The translations under genes were made by a program, and so were the position numbers. Shown here in pieces: positions 57,801 to 64,000 of a stretch of 64,000 bases of DNA (position 1 is the stretch's first letter; every line of letters begins with the position of its first letter). This stretch comes from Mauremys mutica (taxonomy: Eukaryota; Chordata; Testudines; Geoemydidae). Under the pieces are notes generated by a model. The model was not told the origin of the DNA. It was given only the letters and a program-made list of their open reading frames with translations, and ran no database searches. The stretch lies in NCBI RefSeq assembly GCF_020497125.1, contig NC_059084.1, forward strand, positions 33,324,203-33,388,202, given 5' to 3'.

Positions 57801-60800
57801 AAGGCAACTTTAGCAAACTCAGGGAGTTGGCAAGTGAGGTCCCATGTGAAGTGAGTCTAACAGGAAAAACAATTGGAGACAGTTAGAAAGGCCGAGGCAC
57901 AAAACAAGATCAAATCAGCCAGAGACATAAAGGGTAACAAGAAAACATTCTACATTAGAAACAAGAGGAAGATGAAGGACAGGGTAGGCCCATTACTCAT
58001 TGGGGGGAGGGGAGGGAGAATAGCAGAAAATGCAGAAATGGCAGAGATGCTTAATAACTTCTTTGTTTCGGTTTTCACCAAGGAGGCTGGTGGTGACTGG
58101 ACGTCTAACACAGTGAATGCCAGTGAAAACAAGGTAGGATCAGAAGAGGCTAAAATAGGGAAAGAACAAGTTAAAAATTACTTAGACAAATTAGATGTCT
58201 TCAGGTCACCAGGGCCTGACGAAATGCATCTTAGAATACTCCAGGAGCTGACTGAGGAGATACCTGAGCCATTAGCAATTGTCTTTGCAAAGTCATGGAA
58301 GATGGGAGAGATGAAAAAGGCAAATCTAGTGCCTATCTGTAAAAAGGGAAATAAGGACAGCCCAGTAAATTACAGACCAGTAAGATAATGGAGCAAATAA
58401 TTAAGCAATCAATTTGCAAATACCTAGAAGATAATAAGGTGATAAGTAACAGTCACCATGGATTTGTCAAAAACCAATCCTGTTAAACCAACCTGACAGC
58501 TTTCTTTGACAGGGTAACAAGCCTTGTGGATGGGGGGAAGCAGTAGATGTGGTATATCTTGACTTTAGTAAGGCTTTTGATACTGTCTCCCATGACCTTC
58601 TCTTAAATAAACTAGGGACACGCAATCTAGCTGGAGCTACTATAAGGTGAGTGCAAAATGGTTGGAAAACCATTCCCAGAGAGTAGTTATCAGTGGTTCA
58701 CAGTCATGCTGGAAAGGGATAATGAGTGGGGTTCCGAATAGATCAGTTCTGGGTCTGGTTCTGTTCAATATCTTCATCAATGATTTAGATAATGGCATAG
58801 AGAGTACACTTGTAAAGTTTGAGAAAGATACCAAGCCGGGAGGGGCTGCAAGTGCTTTGGAGGATAGGATTAAAATTCAAAATGATCTGGACAAACTGGA
58901 GAAATGGTCTGAAGGACAAATGCAAAGTACTCCATTAGGAAGGAACAATCAGTTGCACACATACTAAATGGGAAATGACTGCCTAGGAAGAAATACTGCG
59001 GAAAGGGATGTGGGAGTTATAGTGGATCACAAGGTAAATATGAATCAACAGTGTAACACTGTTGCAAAAAAAAAGGGAACATCATTCTGGGCTATATTAG
59101 CAGGAGTGTTGTAAGCAAGACACGAGAAGTAATTCTTCCGCTCCCCTCTGCGCTGATTAGGCCTCAGCTGAATTACTGTGTCCAGTTCTGGGTGCCACAT
59201 TTGAGGAAGGATGTGGACAAATTGGAGAGAGTCCAGCGAAGAGCAACAATATTGATTAAAGTTCTAGAAAACTTGACCTATGAGGGAAGATTGAAAACAT
59301 TGGGTTAGTTTAGTCTTGAGAAGAGAAGACTGAGTGGGGACATGATAACAGTTGTCAAGTATGGATAACGTTGTTACGAGGAGAAAAAAAAATTGTTTTT
59401 CTTAACCTCTGAGAGTAGGACAAGAAGCAATGGGCTTAAATTGCAACAAGGGAGGTTTAGGCTGGACATTAGGAAAAACTTCCTATCTGGGTGGTTAAGC
59501 ACTGGAATAAATTGCCTAGGGAGCTTGTGGAACCTCCAACATTGGCGATTTCTAAGAGCAAACACCTGTCAGGAATGGCCTAGATAATGAATCCTGCCAT
59601 GAGTGCAGGGGACTGGACTAGATGACCTCTCGATGTCCCTTCCAGTCCTATGATTCTATGGGGGGAATGGGCTATTGAGGGGCATGGGGGGATGCTGGGA
59701 TATCAGGAAAGGGCCCAGGGGGGAGTCACATACCCTGGAGCGGGGATTGCAGGGCTGAGGGGGGGCTTACCATGGGGCACATAGTAGTGACCTATGGGTC
59801 TATGAAGGTCCCTGTGGGTCTTTCCCTGTGGGGTATGCAGCAGGGGCTAGGGGACCTTGTGGGGTTACAGGCTGTGCAGTCACTCGCTATAGGGTGTGCA
59901 GTAGGGGTGTTGGGGACTGCGGGTCACACCAGGCAGGCTAAAGTGGCAGGGGGATCTGTGGGTCTCACCATGGGGTGTGTAGCGGGGACGCAGCACGGCT
60001 GGCAGCATGTAGCGGGCGGCTCCATCTGGCTCCAGCGGCAGCTCACAGACGTAGCGCAGGGTCAGCACCGCCTCCTCCCCAGGGGGCAGGTTCCCCAGGG
60101 AGCAGCTGAAAACATCGCCCCCGGCCCCTTCCTGCTGCAGCAAGAAGGAGCTCTGCCCCCCGGCCAGCGCGTCTCCATACATCTCTTGTGCCTGCCGGAG
60201 AGACAGGGTCATCCCGAGATCCCCCTGCCCTGCCCCCCAACCAGCACATCTTCATACAGGTTACTTCTGGGGGAATTCTGCACCACTGCGTTTGCGCAGA
60301 ATTCACGTCTGGCACAGAATTCCCCTCACCCCCTCCACAGAAAATACATTCTGCCCAAGAAGTGCTGCAGTTCCACCTTTTACCCACCAGAGGCGAGTTC
60401 TTCACAGCATCCTGCCCGCGGAGCCAGGTTAGGACAGAGTGGGGCACACGGGGTTGCAGGGGGGTGGTGGTCACAGAGAGGGGTTCAGAAGGGCTGGTGG
60501 GGGGAGAGGCTGGGCTGTGGGCTCAGGAGCTAGTGGGGTGACACCATTGAGCCAAGGACTGAATGGGAGGGGGGCTGCAGGCCACACGAGAGCAAGGGAA
60601 GGGGGATGCAGGGCACACAGGGATGGGGGAAGAGGCTGCACAGATCGATGGGGTGTGTCTGACTGAATGGGAGAGGCTTGGGGTGAGCCAGGGTCTGCAT
60701 GGGGGAGGCTCCCCAACTCCCTAACAATCCCTCCCCCGCAAAAAACCTGTTCCATACTTCTCCCTCCCACCCGCAACAATCCTCGAGGTTCACTCCAGAC

Positions 60801-61873
60801 TCCTTCCCTCTCCCTCAGCTCCTCCGTTACCCCTGACTCCCCGAAGCCTTTGTGCTGCTTCTGAGGGGGGCAGGAAATCCGGTTCTATATTGTAGTTTCA
60901 ATGAATTCTTACACCAAGTTCTGTGTGAATAGGCCTCAAAAGGAATCTATTCGTTGAAAAAAATTACCAGAATCTTTGTTTTGGTCTGTGTTGTTACAGA
61001 CGTACTTGCTGACACTATTTTGAAATAAATTACCAAAATAATGGAAACTGGCGTGACTACATTGTGTTATTTTGACAAGAAAAATGCAAAATTTTAATTT
61101 TTTGGTGCCTAATTCCCCCAGGAGTAACAGCTCCTGCACCGCCTGTAATGTCAGGGTCAGCCTGAGCTCTCCTTATCCCACGAGATCCCACTGCCAGCGT
61201 GTTTCCGTACAGCTCCTGTGTGTGCCGGGAGAGATGGCATCACCCCGAGATTCCCCATTCCCCCGACATCCCCCTGCTCTGCCCCCTGGCCAGCACGTCC
61301 CTGTACAGCTCTTGCAGCTGCCGGGAGAGATAGGGTTACCCTGAGATCCCCCTGCCCCCACAACAGCGCACTGCCCTGCCCCCTAGCCAGCGCGGGCGTA
61401 CCCATACCCTGCCCCCTGGCACCATCTCTCCCCCATAGGACCCATGCCCCCCCGGTACCTGTTTCTTCTCGCGGAGCTGGGCCTGGATGCAGGTGCCCCC
61501 CAGGCGGGCCTGGAAGGCGTAGACGGCCGCCTCGGCGTCCACGGGGAACACGAACACGGCCTCCACGGGCCCCTGCTCATCGTTCCTGTAGAGCAGCTCA
61601 CAGCCCACGTCCGCCACGAAGCCTCGGATCAGCACCGTCACCGAGCCGCTGCGCAGGGGCACTGGGGGGAGACGGACATCAGCCAGGGGCCCCTCTGACC
61701 CCCACGGGCACTGGGAAAGGGGGATGTCAGCCATGGGCCCCCCCCAACACCCCCCCATAGGATCCAGGGGAGGGGGGCATCAGTCATGGGACCCCCCCCC
61801 CGCCCTGACTCACCCGGCTTGTTGGAACTGTTCAGGAGGCCGCAGCTCCTCATCTCGGTCTGGGGTCAGGGAT
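39800..61873 (-). CDS. VWA5A-like: VWA5A-like gene, copy B, complete (17 coding exons, 821 aa)
   Basis: Coding exons in order: 61853-61814, 61661-61459, 60191-59969, 56276-56104, 55512-55398, 51157-50985, 50838-50750, 50614-50470, 50063-49984, 47929-47815, 47613-47449, 44293-44190, 43873-43665, 42781-42494, 41351-41215, 40442-40316, 39879-39800. All junctions are GT-AG, all phases agree, and the total is 2466 nt. The protein has a VIT domain (about residues 10-135), a vWA domain (about 278-450) with a complete MIDAS (D286, S288, S290, T366, D393), and the VWA5A C-terminal region. Human VWA5A has 786 residues. Family members are cytoplasmic and poorly understood; human VWA5A has been proposed as a tumour suppressor. 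Human VWA5A and NDRG2 are on different chromosomes, so this may be a paralogue rather than the VWA5A orthologue. Confidence 0.92.
40316..40442 (-). CDS. VWA5A-like: Copy B exon 16 (residues 754-795)
   Basis: Encodes [17 protein letters not shown] and [13 protein letters not shown], the best conserved C-terminal segment of the family. Confidence 0.93.
41215..41351 (-). CDS. VWA5A-like: Copy B exon 15 (residues 708-753)
   Basis: Contains [20 protein letters not shown], matching the QNANGSWDL region of human VWA5A. Confidence 0.93.
41410..41620. repeat. Short tandem repeat in copy B intron 14
   Basis: About four copies of a roughly 35-bp unit with CATCCTTAACTCTGCCCC and CATCCATGG. The rest of the intron up to 42493 holds no recognised element apart from its homology to copy A. 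Confidence 0.8.
42494..42781 (-). CDS. VWA5A-like: Copy B exon 14 (residues 612-707), variable linker
   Basis: The longest exon, rich in Ser, Pro and Ala, without a recognised domain. It is open with both splice sites. It differs strongly from copy A exon 14 and lies in the part of VWA5A that is also poorly conserved in general. Confidence 0.85.
43665..43873 (-). CDS. VWA5A-like: Copy B exon 13 (residues 542-611)
   Basis: Reads [29 protein letters not shown] and [14 protein letters not shown], each with a close counterpart in human VWA5A. Confidence 0.93.
43905..44065 (+). repeat. (GT)n and tRNA-like dispersed repeat in copy B intron 12
   Basis: A pure GT run at about 43961-43982 is followed by CCCTGGGTTCTATCTC and GGTCTAGTGGTCACAGC, matching 21795-21965 in copy A. 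Confidence 0.75.
44190..44293 (-). CDS. VWA5A-like: Copy B exon 12 (residues 508-541)
   Basis: Encodes [20 protein letters not shown] and [11 protein letters not shown]. Copy A has lost one base here. Confidence 0.92.
44548..44770. mobile_element. Unclassified interspersed element with internal inverted repeats
   Basis: Contains GTGTGAAAAATCCACACCCC and GGTCTCATCTACACC near one end and ATAGCATAGACCTGCCCC near the other. Resembles a short non-autonomous DNA transposon. It is flanked on both sides by an intronic unit of about 80 bp (CCATCATTAGGG type) shared with copy A. Confidence 0.45.
45590..46020. mobile_element. Insertion within the CR1, unclassified
   Basis: The CR1 alignment breaks at about 45590 and resumes near 46060. 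The inserted part has GC-rich sequence with GGGCAACTGCCCCAGGTCCC near one end and GGCGGTTGCCCTGACCCATG near the other, which are roughly inverted. Confidence 0.5.
46361..46540 (+). mobile_element. Cry-type SINE (tRNA-derived, turtle)
   Basis: A perfect pol III box A (TAGCTCAGTGG, 46371-46381), a box-B-like GAATTCAATCC, and a CR1-like tail (GGTTGGACTAGATGACCTTC to GATTCTAT). The tail lets CR1 reverse transcriptase mobilise it. It sits inside the CR1 LINE. This family is characteristic of cryptodiran turtles. Confidence 0.88.
47410..47428. repeat. (GT)n microsatellite
   Basis: Nine GT units just beyond the donor of copy B exon 11. Absent from copy A. Confidence 0.9.
47449..47613 (-). CDS. VWA5A-like: Copy B exon 11 (residues 453-507)
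   Basis: Encodes [30 protein letters not shown] and [16 protein letters not shown], matching the post-vWA region of VWA5A. Confidence 0.93.
47690..47812 (+). repeat. tRNA-like dispersed repeat in copy B intron 10
   Basis: Two tandem partial units with CAGGACTCCTGGGTTCTC, equivalent to 22685-22840 in copy A. Confidence 0.75.
47815..47929 (-). CDS. VWA5A-like: Copy B exon 10 (residues 414-452)
   Basis: Encodes [20 protein letters not shown] and [13 protein letters not shown], the end of the vWA domain. Confidence 0.93.
48080..48820. repeat. Minisatellite, about 55-bp unit, in copy B intron 9
   Basis: Degenerate units from 48080 become regular at about 48390-48800, with eight copies of GGGCAGGGTTGAGGGGTGCT plus GGTCCCCAGGCCGGCAGGGC. 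The equivalent intron of copy A is only 247 bp and lacks the array. Confidence 0.92.
48838..49871. mobile_element. Inserted element, possibly a solo LTR
   Basis: About 1 kb with no counterpart in copy A. It begins TGTGACAGG and ends CACCGTGACA (TG...CA, partly inverted ends). I could not find a target duplication, so the class is uncertain. Confidence 0.4.
49984..50063 (-). CDS. VWA5A-like: Copy B exon 9 (residues 388-413)
   Basis: Encodes [20 protein letters not shown], with the MIDAS aspartate D393. Confidence 0.93.
50470..50614 (-). CDS. VWA5A-like: Copy B exon 8 (residues 339-387)
   Basis: Encodes [20 protein letters not shown] and [15 protein letters not shown]366 is the MIDAS threonine. 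Confidence 0.93.
50750..50838 (-). CDS. VWA5A-like: Copy B exon 7 (residues 310-338)
   Basis: Encodes [20 protein letters not shown] and [10 protein letters not shown], the second strand and helix of the vWA fold. Confidence 0.93.
50985..51157 (-). CDS. VWA5A-like: Copy B exon 6 (residues 252-309), MIDAS exon
   Basis: Encodes [18 protein letters not shown] and [17 protein letters not shown]. The DxSxS motif is D286, S288, S290. The whole exon is missing in copy A. Confidence 0.94.
52220..52514. mobile_element. hAT-Charlie MITE
   Basis: Ends CAGCGTTTCTCAAACT and AGTTTGAGAACTGCTG form a Charlie-type inverted repeat. Perfect 8-bp duplication ATCTAGAG (52212-52219 and 52515-52522). Confidence 0.93.
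52622..53776. mobile_element. TACTCCTGGGGG-type non-autonomous element
   Basis: Starts ACTCCTGGGGGAATTC and ends near GCCCGCAGGAGA. The CR1 sequence continues on both sides, with the overlap GATGTTCT / AATGTTTT suggesting a decayed 8-bp duplication. There is no transposase. Confidence 0.65.
54293..55256. mobile_element. hAT-type element with an internal minisatellite
   Basis: Ends CAGGGGTGGGCAAACT and AGTCTGCCCACCCCTG form an inverted repeat. Perfect 8-bp duplication CACTATAT (54285-54292 and 55257-55264). More than half of its length is the minisatellite at 54360-54900. Confidence 0.93.
54360..54900. repeat. Minisatellite, about 50-bp unit, inside the hAT element
   Basis: About ten units with GGGGCTCAGGGCAGGGAGTT and GGGGTGCAGGAGGGGTGCGG. 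The motif resembles that of 3226-3480, inside a different hAT element. Confidence 0.92.
55398..55512 (-). CDS. VWA5A-like: Copy B exon 5 (residues 214-251)
   Basis: Encodes [20 protein letters not shown]. The lysine codon of HKP is the site of the stop in copy A. Confidence 0.93.
56104..56276 (-). CDS. VWA5A-like: Copy B exon 4 (residues 156-213)
   Basis: Encodes [20 protein letters not shown] and [18 protein letters not shown], linking the VIT and vWA domains. Confidence 0.93.
56340..59660 (+). mobile_element. CR1-group LINE, near full length, degenerate, in copy B intron 3
   Basis: Plus-strand order: 5' leader sequence (about 56340-56700), an LTR insertion, an AP-endonuclease part (57220-57850; [26 protein letters not shown]), an RT part (57873-58970; [35 protein letters not shown]), and a 3' tail ending GATTCTATG. 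Several stops make it inactive. Confidence 0.88.
56701..57164 (+). mobile_element. Solo LTR, 464 bp, within the CR1
   Basis: Begins TGTGGA and ends TCCACAACA, so the ends are inverted. A 4-bp duplication GGAA lies on both sides (56697-56700 and 57165-57168). AATAAA near 57103. CR1 sequence continues on both sides. Confidence 0.8.
59969..60191 (-). CDS. VWA5A-like: Copy B exon 3 (residues 82-155)
   Basis: Encodes [40 protein letters not shown] and [13 protein letters not shown], the second half of the VIT domain. The acceptor CGGCAG is the nearest of several similar ones in the preceding array. Confidence 0.93.
60263..61125. mobile_element. TACTCCTGGGGG-type element in copy B intron 2
   Basis: Terminal inverted repeat TTACTTCTGGGGGAATT / TTACTCCTGGGGGAATT. 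It interrupts one unit of the exon-3 acceptor array. Possible decayed duplication TACAGGTT / AACAGCTC. The uninterrupted unit is seen in copy A, so the insertion followed the gene duplication. Confidence 0.75.
61126..61345 (-). repeat. Tandem array of exon-3 acceptor copies (copy B)
   Basis: At least two complete units (around 61195-61233 and 61290-61330), plus one split by the transposon (60241-60262 and 61126-61143). Each has CTCTCCCGGCA, an AG and exon-3-like codons such as QELYRDVLA. Confidence 0.85.
61459..61661 (-). CDS. VWA5A-like: Copy B exon 2 (residues 14-81), start of VIT domain
   Basis: Encodes [40 protein letters not shown] and QAQLREKKQ, the hallmark sequence of VIT domains (VEAVFVFP). 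Confidence 0.95.
61814..61873 (-). CDS. VWA5A-like: Copy B exon 1 with start codon (residues 1-13)
   Basis: ATG at 61853 with G at -3. Reads [13 protein letters not shown], matching the MVHFCGLL start of human VWA5A. The coding part is 61853-61814. About 20 nt of leader follow an acceptor CACAG. Confidence 0.88.
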
Positions 61874-62154
61874 CTGTGCAGGGGTAGGGTGTGCGGTGAG
61901 ATACAGGGTTCCCATGGAAACTGATGGGCACAGGGAGTGTCCCCCAGCAACGGCTCTGAGACCCCAGCCCCACCCCCCTGCTCAGCCAGGTCCTGTGGCA
62001 GGGAGTCCCGCAGGCTCACGGGCCTAACTCAGAGATCAGAGTGATGGCCTCTCGGGCCCCCCCCCGGATCCCCCTTCCTGCACACGGCGCCAGCTCCCAG
62101 CAAGTGGGGGCTGGCAGGGACCGGGGCACAGCTGGGAACTGGATGGAGAAATGT

Positions 62155-62800
62155 GTGTGTGGGGGGGTAATGGGGATGGATGGACGGACGGACGGACCGG
62201 AGGTGGGGATGCATGTTTGGATGGAGGGAATGGCTGGGGGCCAGGGGAGGGGTGGAGAAATGTAGGGGAGCATCATGGGGCCCTGCACTTCTGCTGAGGA
62301 GGGGGATGCCCCCACTTGCCCAGAGTGGGATGGACACACCCCACCATCAGGACTCTCAGTCAAGTCAGACAATCAGACCCCCCCACATGGCCCCAGCCCC
62401 CAGCAGAGACTGGAGTACGGCTGAGAGATGGAAATGTAGGGGGATCGATGGACAGACGGAAGGAGGGAAGTGGGGATGGAGAGACACATGAGTGGGGACG
62501 CACAGACAGAACAGGGAGTTGGACAGGCATGGGGGGTGAGGATGGACAGACAGATGGAAGGGGGGATTGGACAGTGTGGGGGAGGTGAGGATGGACAGAT
62601 GGATGGAAAGGGGGTTGGACAGAGTGGGGGGGGGGGTTGAAGATGGACAGACGGATGGAAGGGGGGGTTAGACAGGCATTCAGGGGCTGAGGATGGACAG
62701 ATGGACGGAAGGGGGGTTGGACAGTGCAGGAGGCTGAGGATGGACAGATGGACGGAAGGGGGGGGGTTGGACAGTGCGGGAGGGAGGTCGGGATGGACAG
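62155..62800. repeat. GGACAGATGGA minisatellite upstream of copy B exon 1
   Basis: About eight units of 35-50 bp (GAGGATGGACAGATGGA plus GGGGGGTTGGACAG), regular from 62520. Equivalent to 33540-33790 in copy A but larger. Confidence 0.92.
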
Positions 62801-63277
62801 AAGTCGGGGGCGGCTCTGACCCAGCAAGTTGCTGAATTTCCTGCACTGGCTCCAATATGAACTCTCCCCTCCAGGGCCCTGCTCCCATAGCCGCGCTGTC
62901 CCCTGCTGGGCAGAGCAGGACCTGCCCGTCTAGGGTCATAGACCCCGCTCTGCTGAGGGCGAGTCCCCGTGACTCCTGGGGCCAGCGGGGGGAAGGGGGG
63001 TGCCGGGCAGGGCTGGGCCGTGACTCCACCCCCCTCCCCGGCACTGAACATCCACCCTGCGCAGTGCTGGGGGTGGGAGACACAACACCCTCCCTGGTCG
63101 TGTTAGAGTCCCAGCGCACACACACTTCTATCCCCGGCTTGGAGGGCAGGACTCCTGGGTCATAGCCTGTTGGGTGGGGGAGGGGCTGGGAACCAGGACT
63201 CCTCCTGGGTTCTCTCCCCAGCTGGGGGCCCTGAATCCCAGGGGAGGGGATTGTGGGTGTCCTGGGGGCCCTGTTAC
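62801..63277. other. Upstream intron of copy B
   Basis: Non-coding, with one tRNA-like repeat copy at about 63155-63225. Confidence 0.5.
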
Positions 63278-63306
63278 CTTCGCTAGCCCGGACCCAGACG
63301 CAGAGG
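63278..63306 (-). other. Candidate 5' untranslated exon of copy B
   Basis: Lies between TTTTCCAG and the strong donor GCGAAG|GTAACA. Conserved with 35337-35357 of copy A. Homology between the copies ends near 63385, where a CR1 begins. It may be the end of a longer first exon. Confidence 0.45.
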
Positions 63307-63387
63307 CTGGAAAAGCAAAACCGAAAGTCACTTTTCTAGGCTAGCCCCACCCAGGCCAGCCAGGGAGCGTCTGCAATTGTCTGCATG

Positions 63388-64000
63388 GTGATCGGGGGAG
63401 GTCCCGGATGACGGGAAGAAGGCTACTGTAGTGCCCATCTTTAAAAAGGGAAGAAGGAGGATCCGGGGAACTACAGACCAGGGCTGCCCAAGGGGGGGAC
63501 AAGTGGGGCAATTTGCCCCGGGCCCCGGAGGGCCCCCCACAAGAATACAGTATTCTATAGTATTGCAACTTTTTTTTATGGAAGGGGCCCCCAAAATTGC
63601 TTTGCCCCAGGCCCCCTGAATCCTCTGAGCAGCTGCTACAGGCCAGTCAGCCTCACTTCAGTCCCTGGAAAAATCATGGAGCAGGTCCTCAAGGAAACCA
63701 TTTTGAATCACTTGGAGGGGAGGAAGTTGATCAGGAACAGTCAGAATGTATTCACCAAAGGCAAGTTTTGCCTGACTAACCTAATTGCCTTCTATGATGA
63801 GATAACCGGCTCTGTGGATGAGGGGAAAGCAGTGGATGTGCTATTTCTAGACTTTAGCAAAGCTTTTGATATGGTCTCCCACAGTATTCTTGCCAGCAAG
63901 TTAAAGAAGTTTGGGCTGGATGAATGGACTATAAGGTGGATAGAAAGCTGGCTAGATCGTCGGGCTCAACGGGTAGTGATCAATGGCTCCATGTCTAGTT
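63388..64000 (+). mobile_element. CR1-group LINE, RT region, cut by the window edge
   Basis: Plus strand reads [12 protein letters not shown], then after an insertion [36 protein letters not shown] and [13 protein letters not shown], classical CR1 reverse transcriptase. The last 370 bp are open and continue beyond 64000. Confidence 0.9.
63479..63635. mobile_element. hAT-type MITE, CAGGGCTGCCC family, inside the CR1
   Basis: Same family as 8190-8377. Flanked by CTACAGAC and CTACAGGC (7 of 8 the same) within the CR1 RT sequence, so it is younger than the LINE. Confidence 0.85.

Noticed and set aside
57873..58388. A host reverse-transcriptase-like gene
   Set aside because: It is part of a CR1 LINE with a typical 3' tail and stops in the neighbouring RT segments.

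Overview
This is vertebrate nuclear DNA, most likely from a cryptodiran turtle. The evidence is multi-exon genes with GT-AG introns, several CR1 LINEs, a Cry-type tRNA-derived SINE with the CR1-like tail found in hidden-necked turtles (46361-46540), many hAT-type non-autonomous elements with 8-bp target duplications, several solo LTRs, and GC-rich introns full of minisatellites. The large apparent ORFs at 248-2260, 6000-7900 and 48000-48850 are low-complexity read-through of tandem repeats and are not genes.

All recognised host genes are on the minus strand. From left to right: (1) the first coding exon of NDRG2 (416-493); the rest of that gene lies left of the window, and the sequence to the right of the exon, with a 1.7-kb minisatellite, is probably its first intron. 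(2) An intergenic stretch of about 11 kb made of repeats. (3) Copy A of a VWA5A-like gene (about 13221-32965, 5' exon near 35337). It is a pseudogene: one exon is missing, two are truncated, one is split by a solo LTR, there are several frameshifts and a stop, and a 4.6-kb LTR retrotransposon sits in an intron. (4) A spacer (35.4-39.5 kb) with nothing recognised. (5) Copy B of the same gene (39800-61873, 5' exon near 63278). It is complete: 17 coding exons, all with GT-AG junctions and matching phases, give one 2466-nt reading frame for an 821-residue protein with a VIT domain, a vWA domain with a full MIDAS, and the VWA5A C-terminal region. (6) A CR1 fragment running off the right edge.

The two VWA5A-like genes are a head-to-tail tandem duplication. 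Minisatellites, tRNA-like repeats and a tandem array of exon-3 acceptor copies lie at equivalent places in both, so those predate or accompanied the duplication. The LTRs, CR1s and most hAT elements are in one copy only and came later.

The most notable observations are: copy A decaying beside an intact copy B; an exon (14) that differs far more between the copies than the introns next to it; arrays of decoy 3' splice sites before exon 3; a very young Mag-like LTR element with a single in-frame stop between capsid and nucleocapsid; a perfect 61-bp inverted repeat; and minisatellites that grew inside hAT elements.
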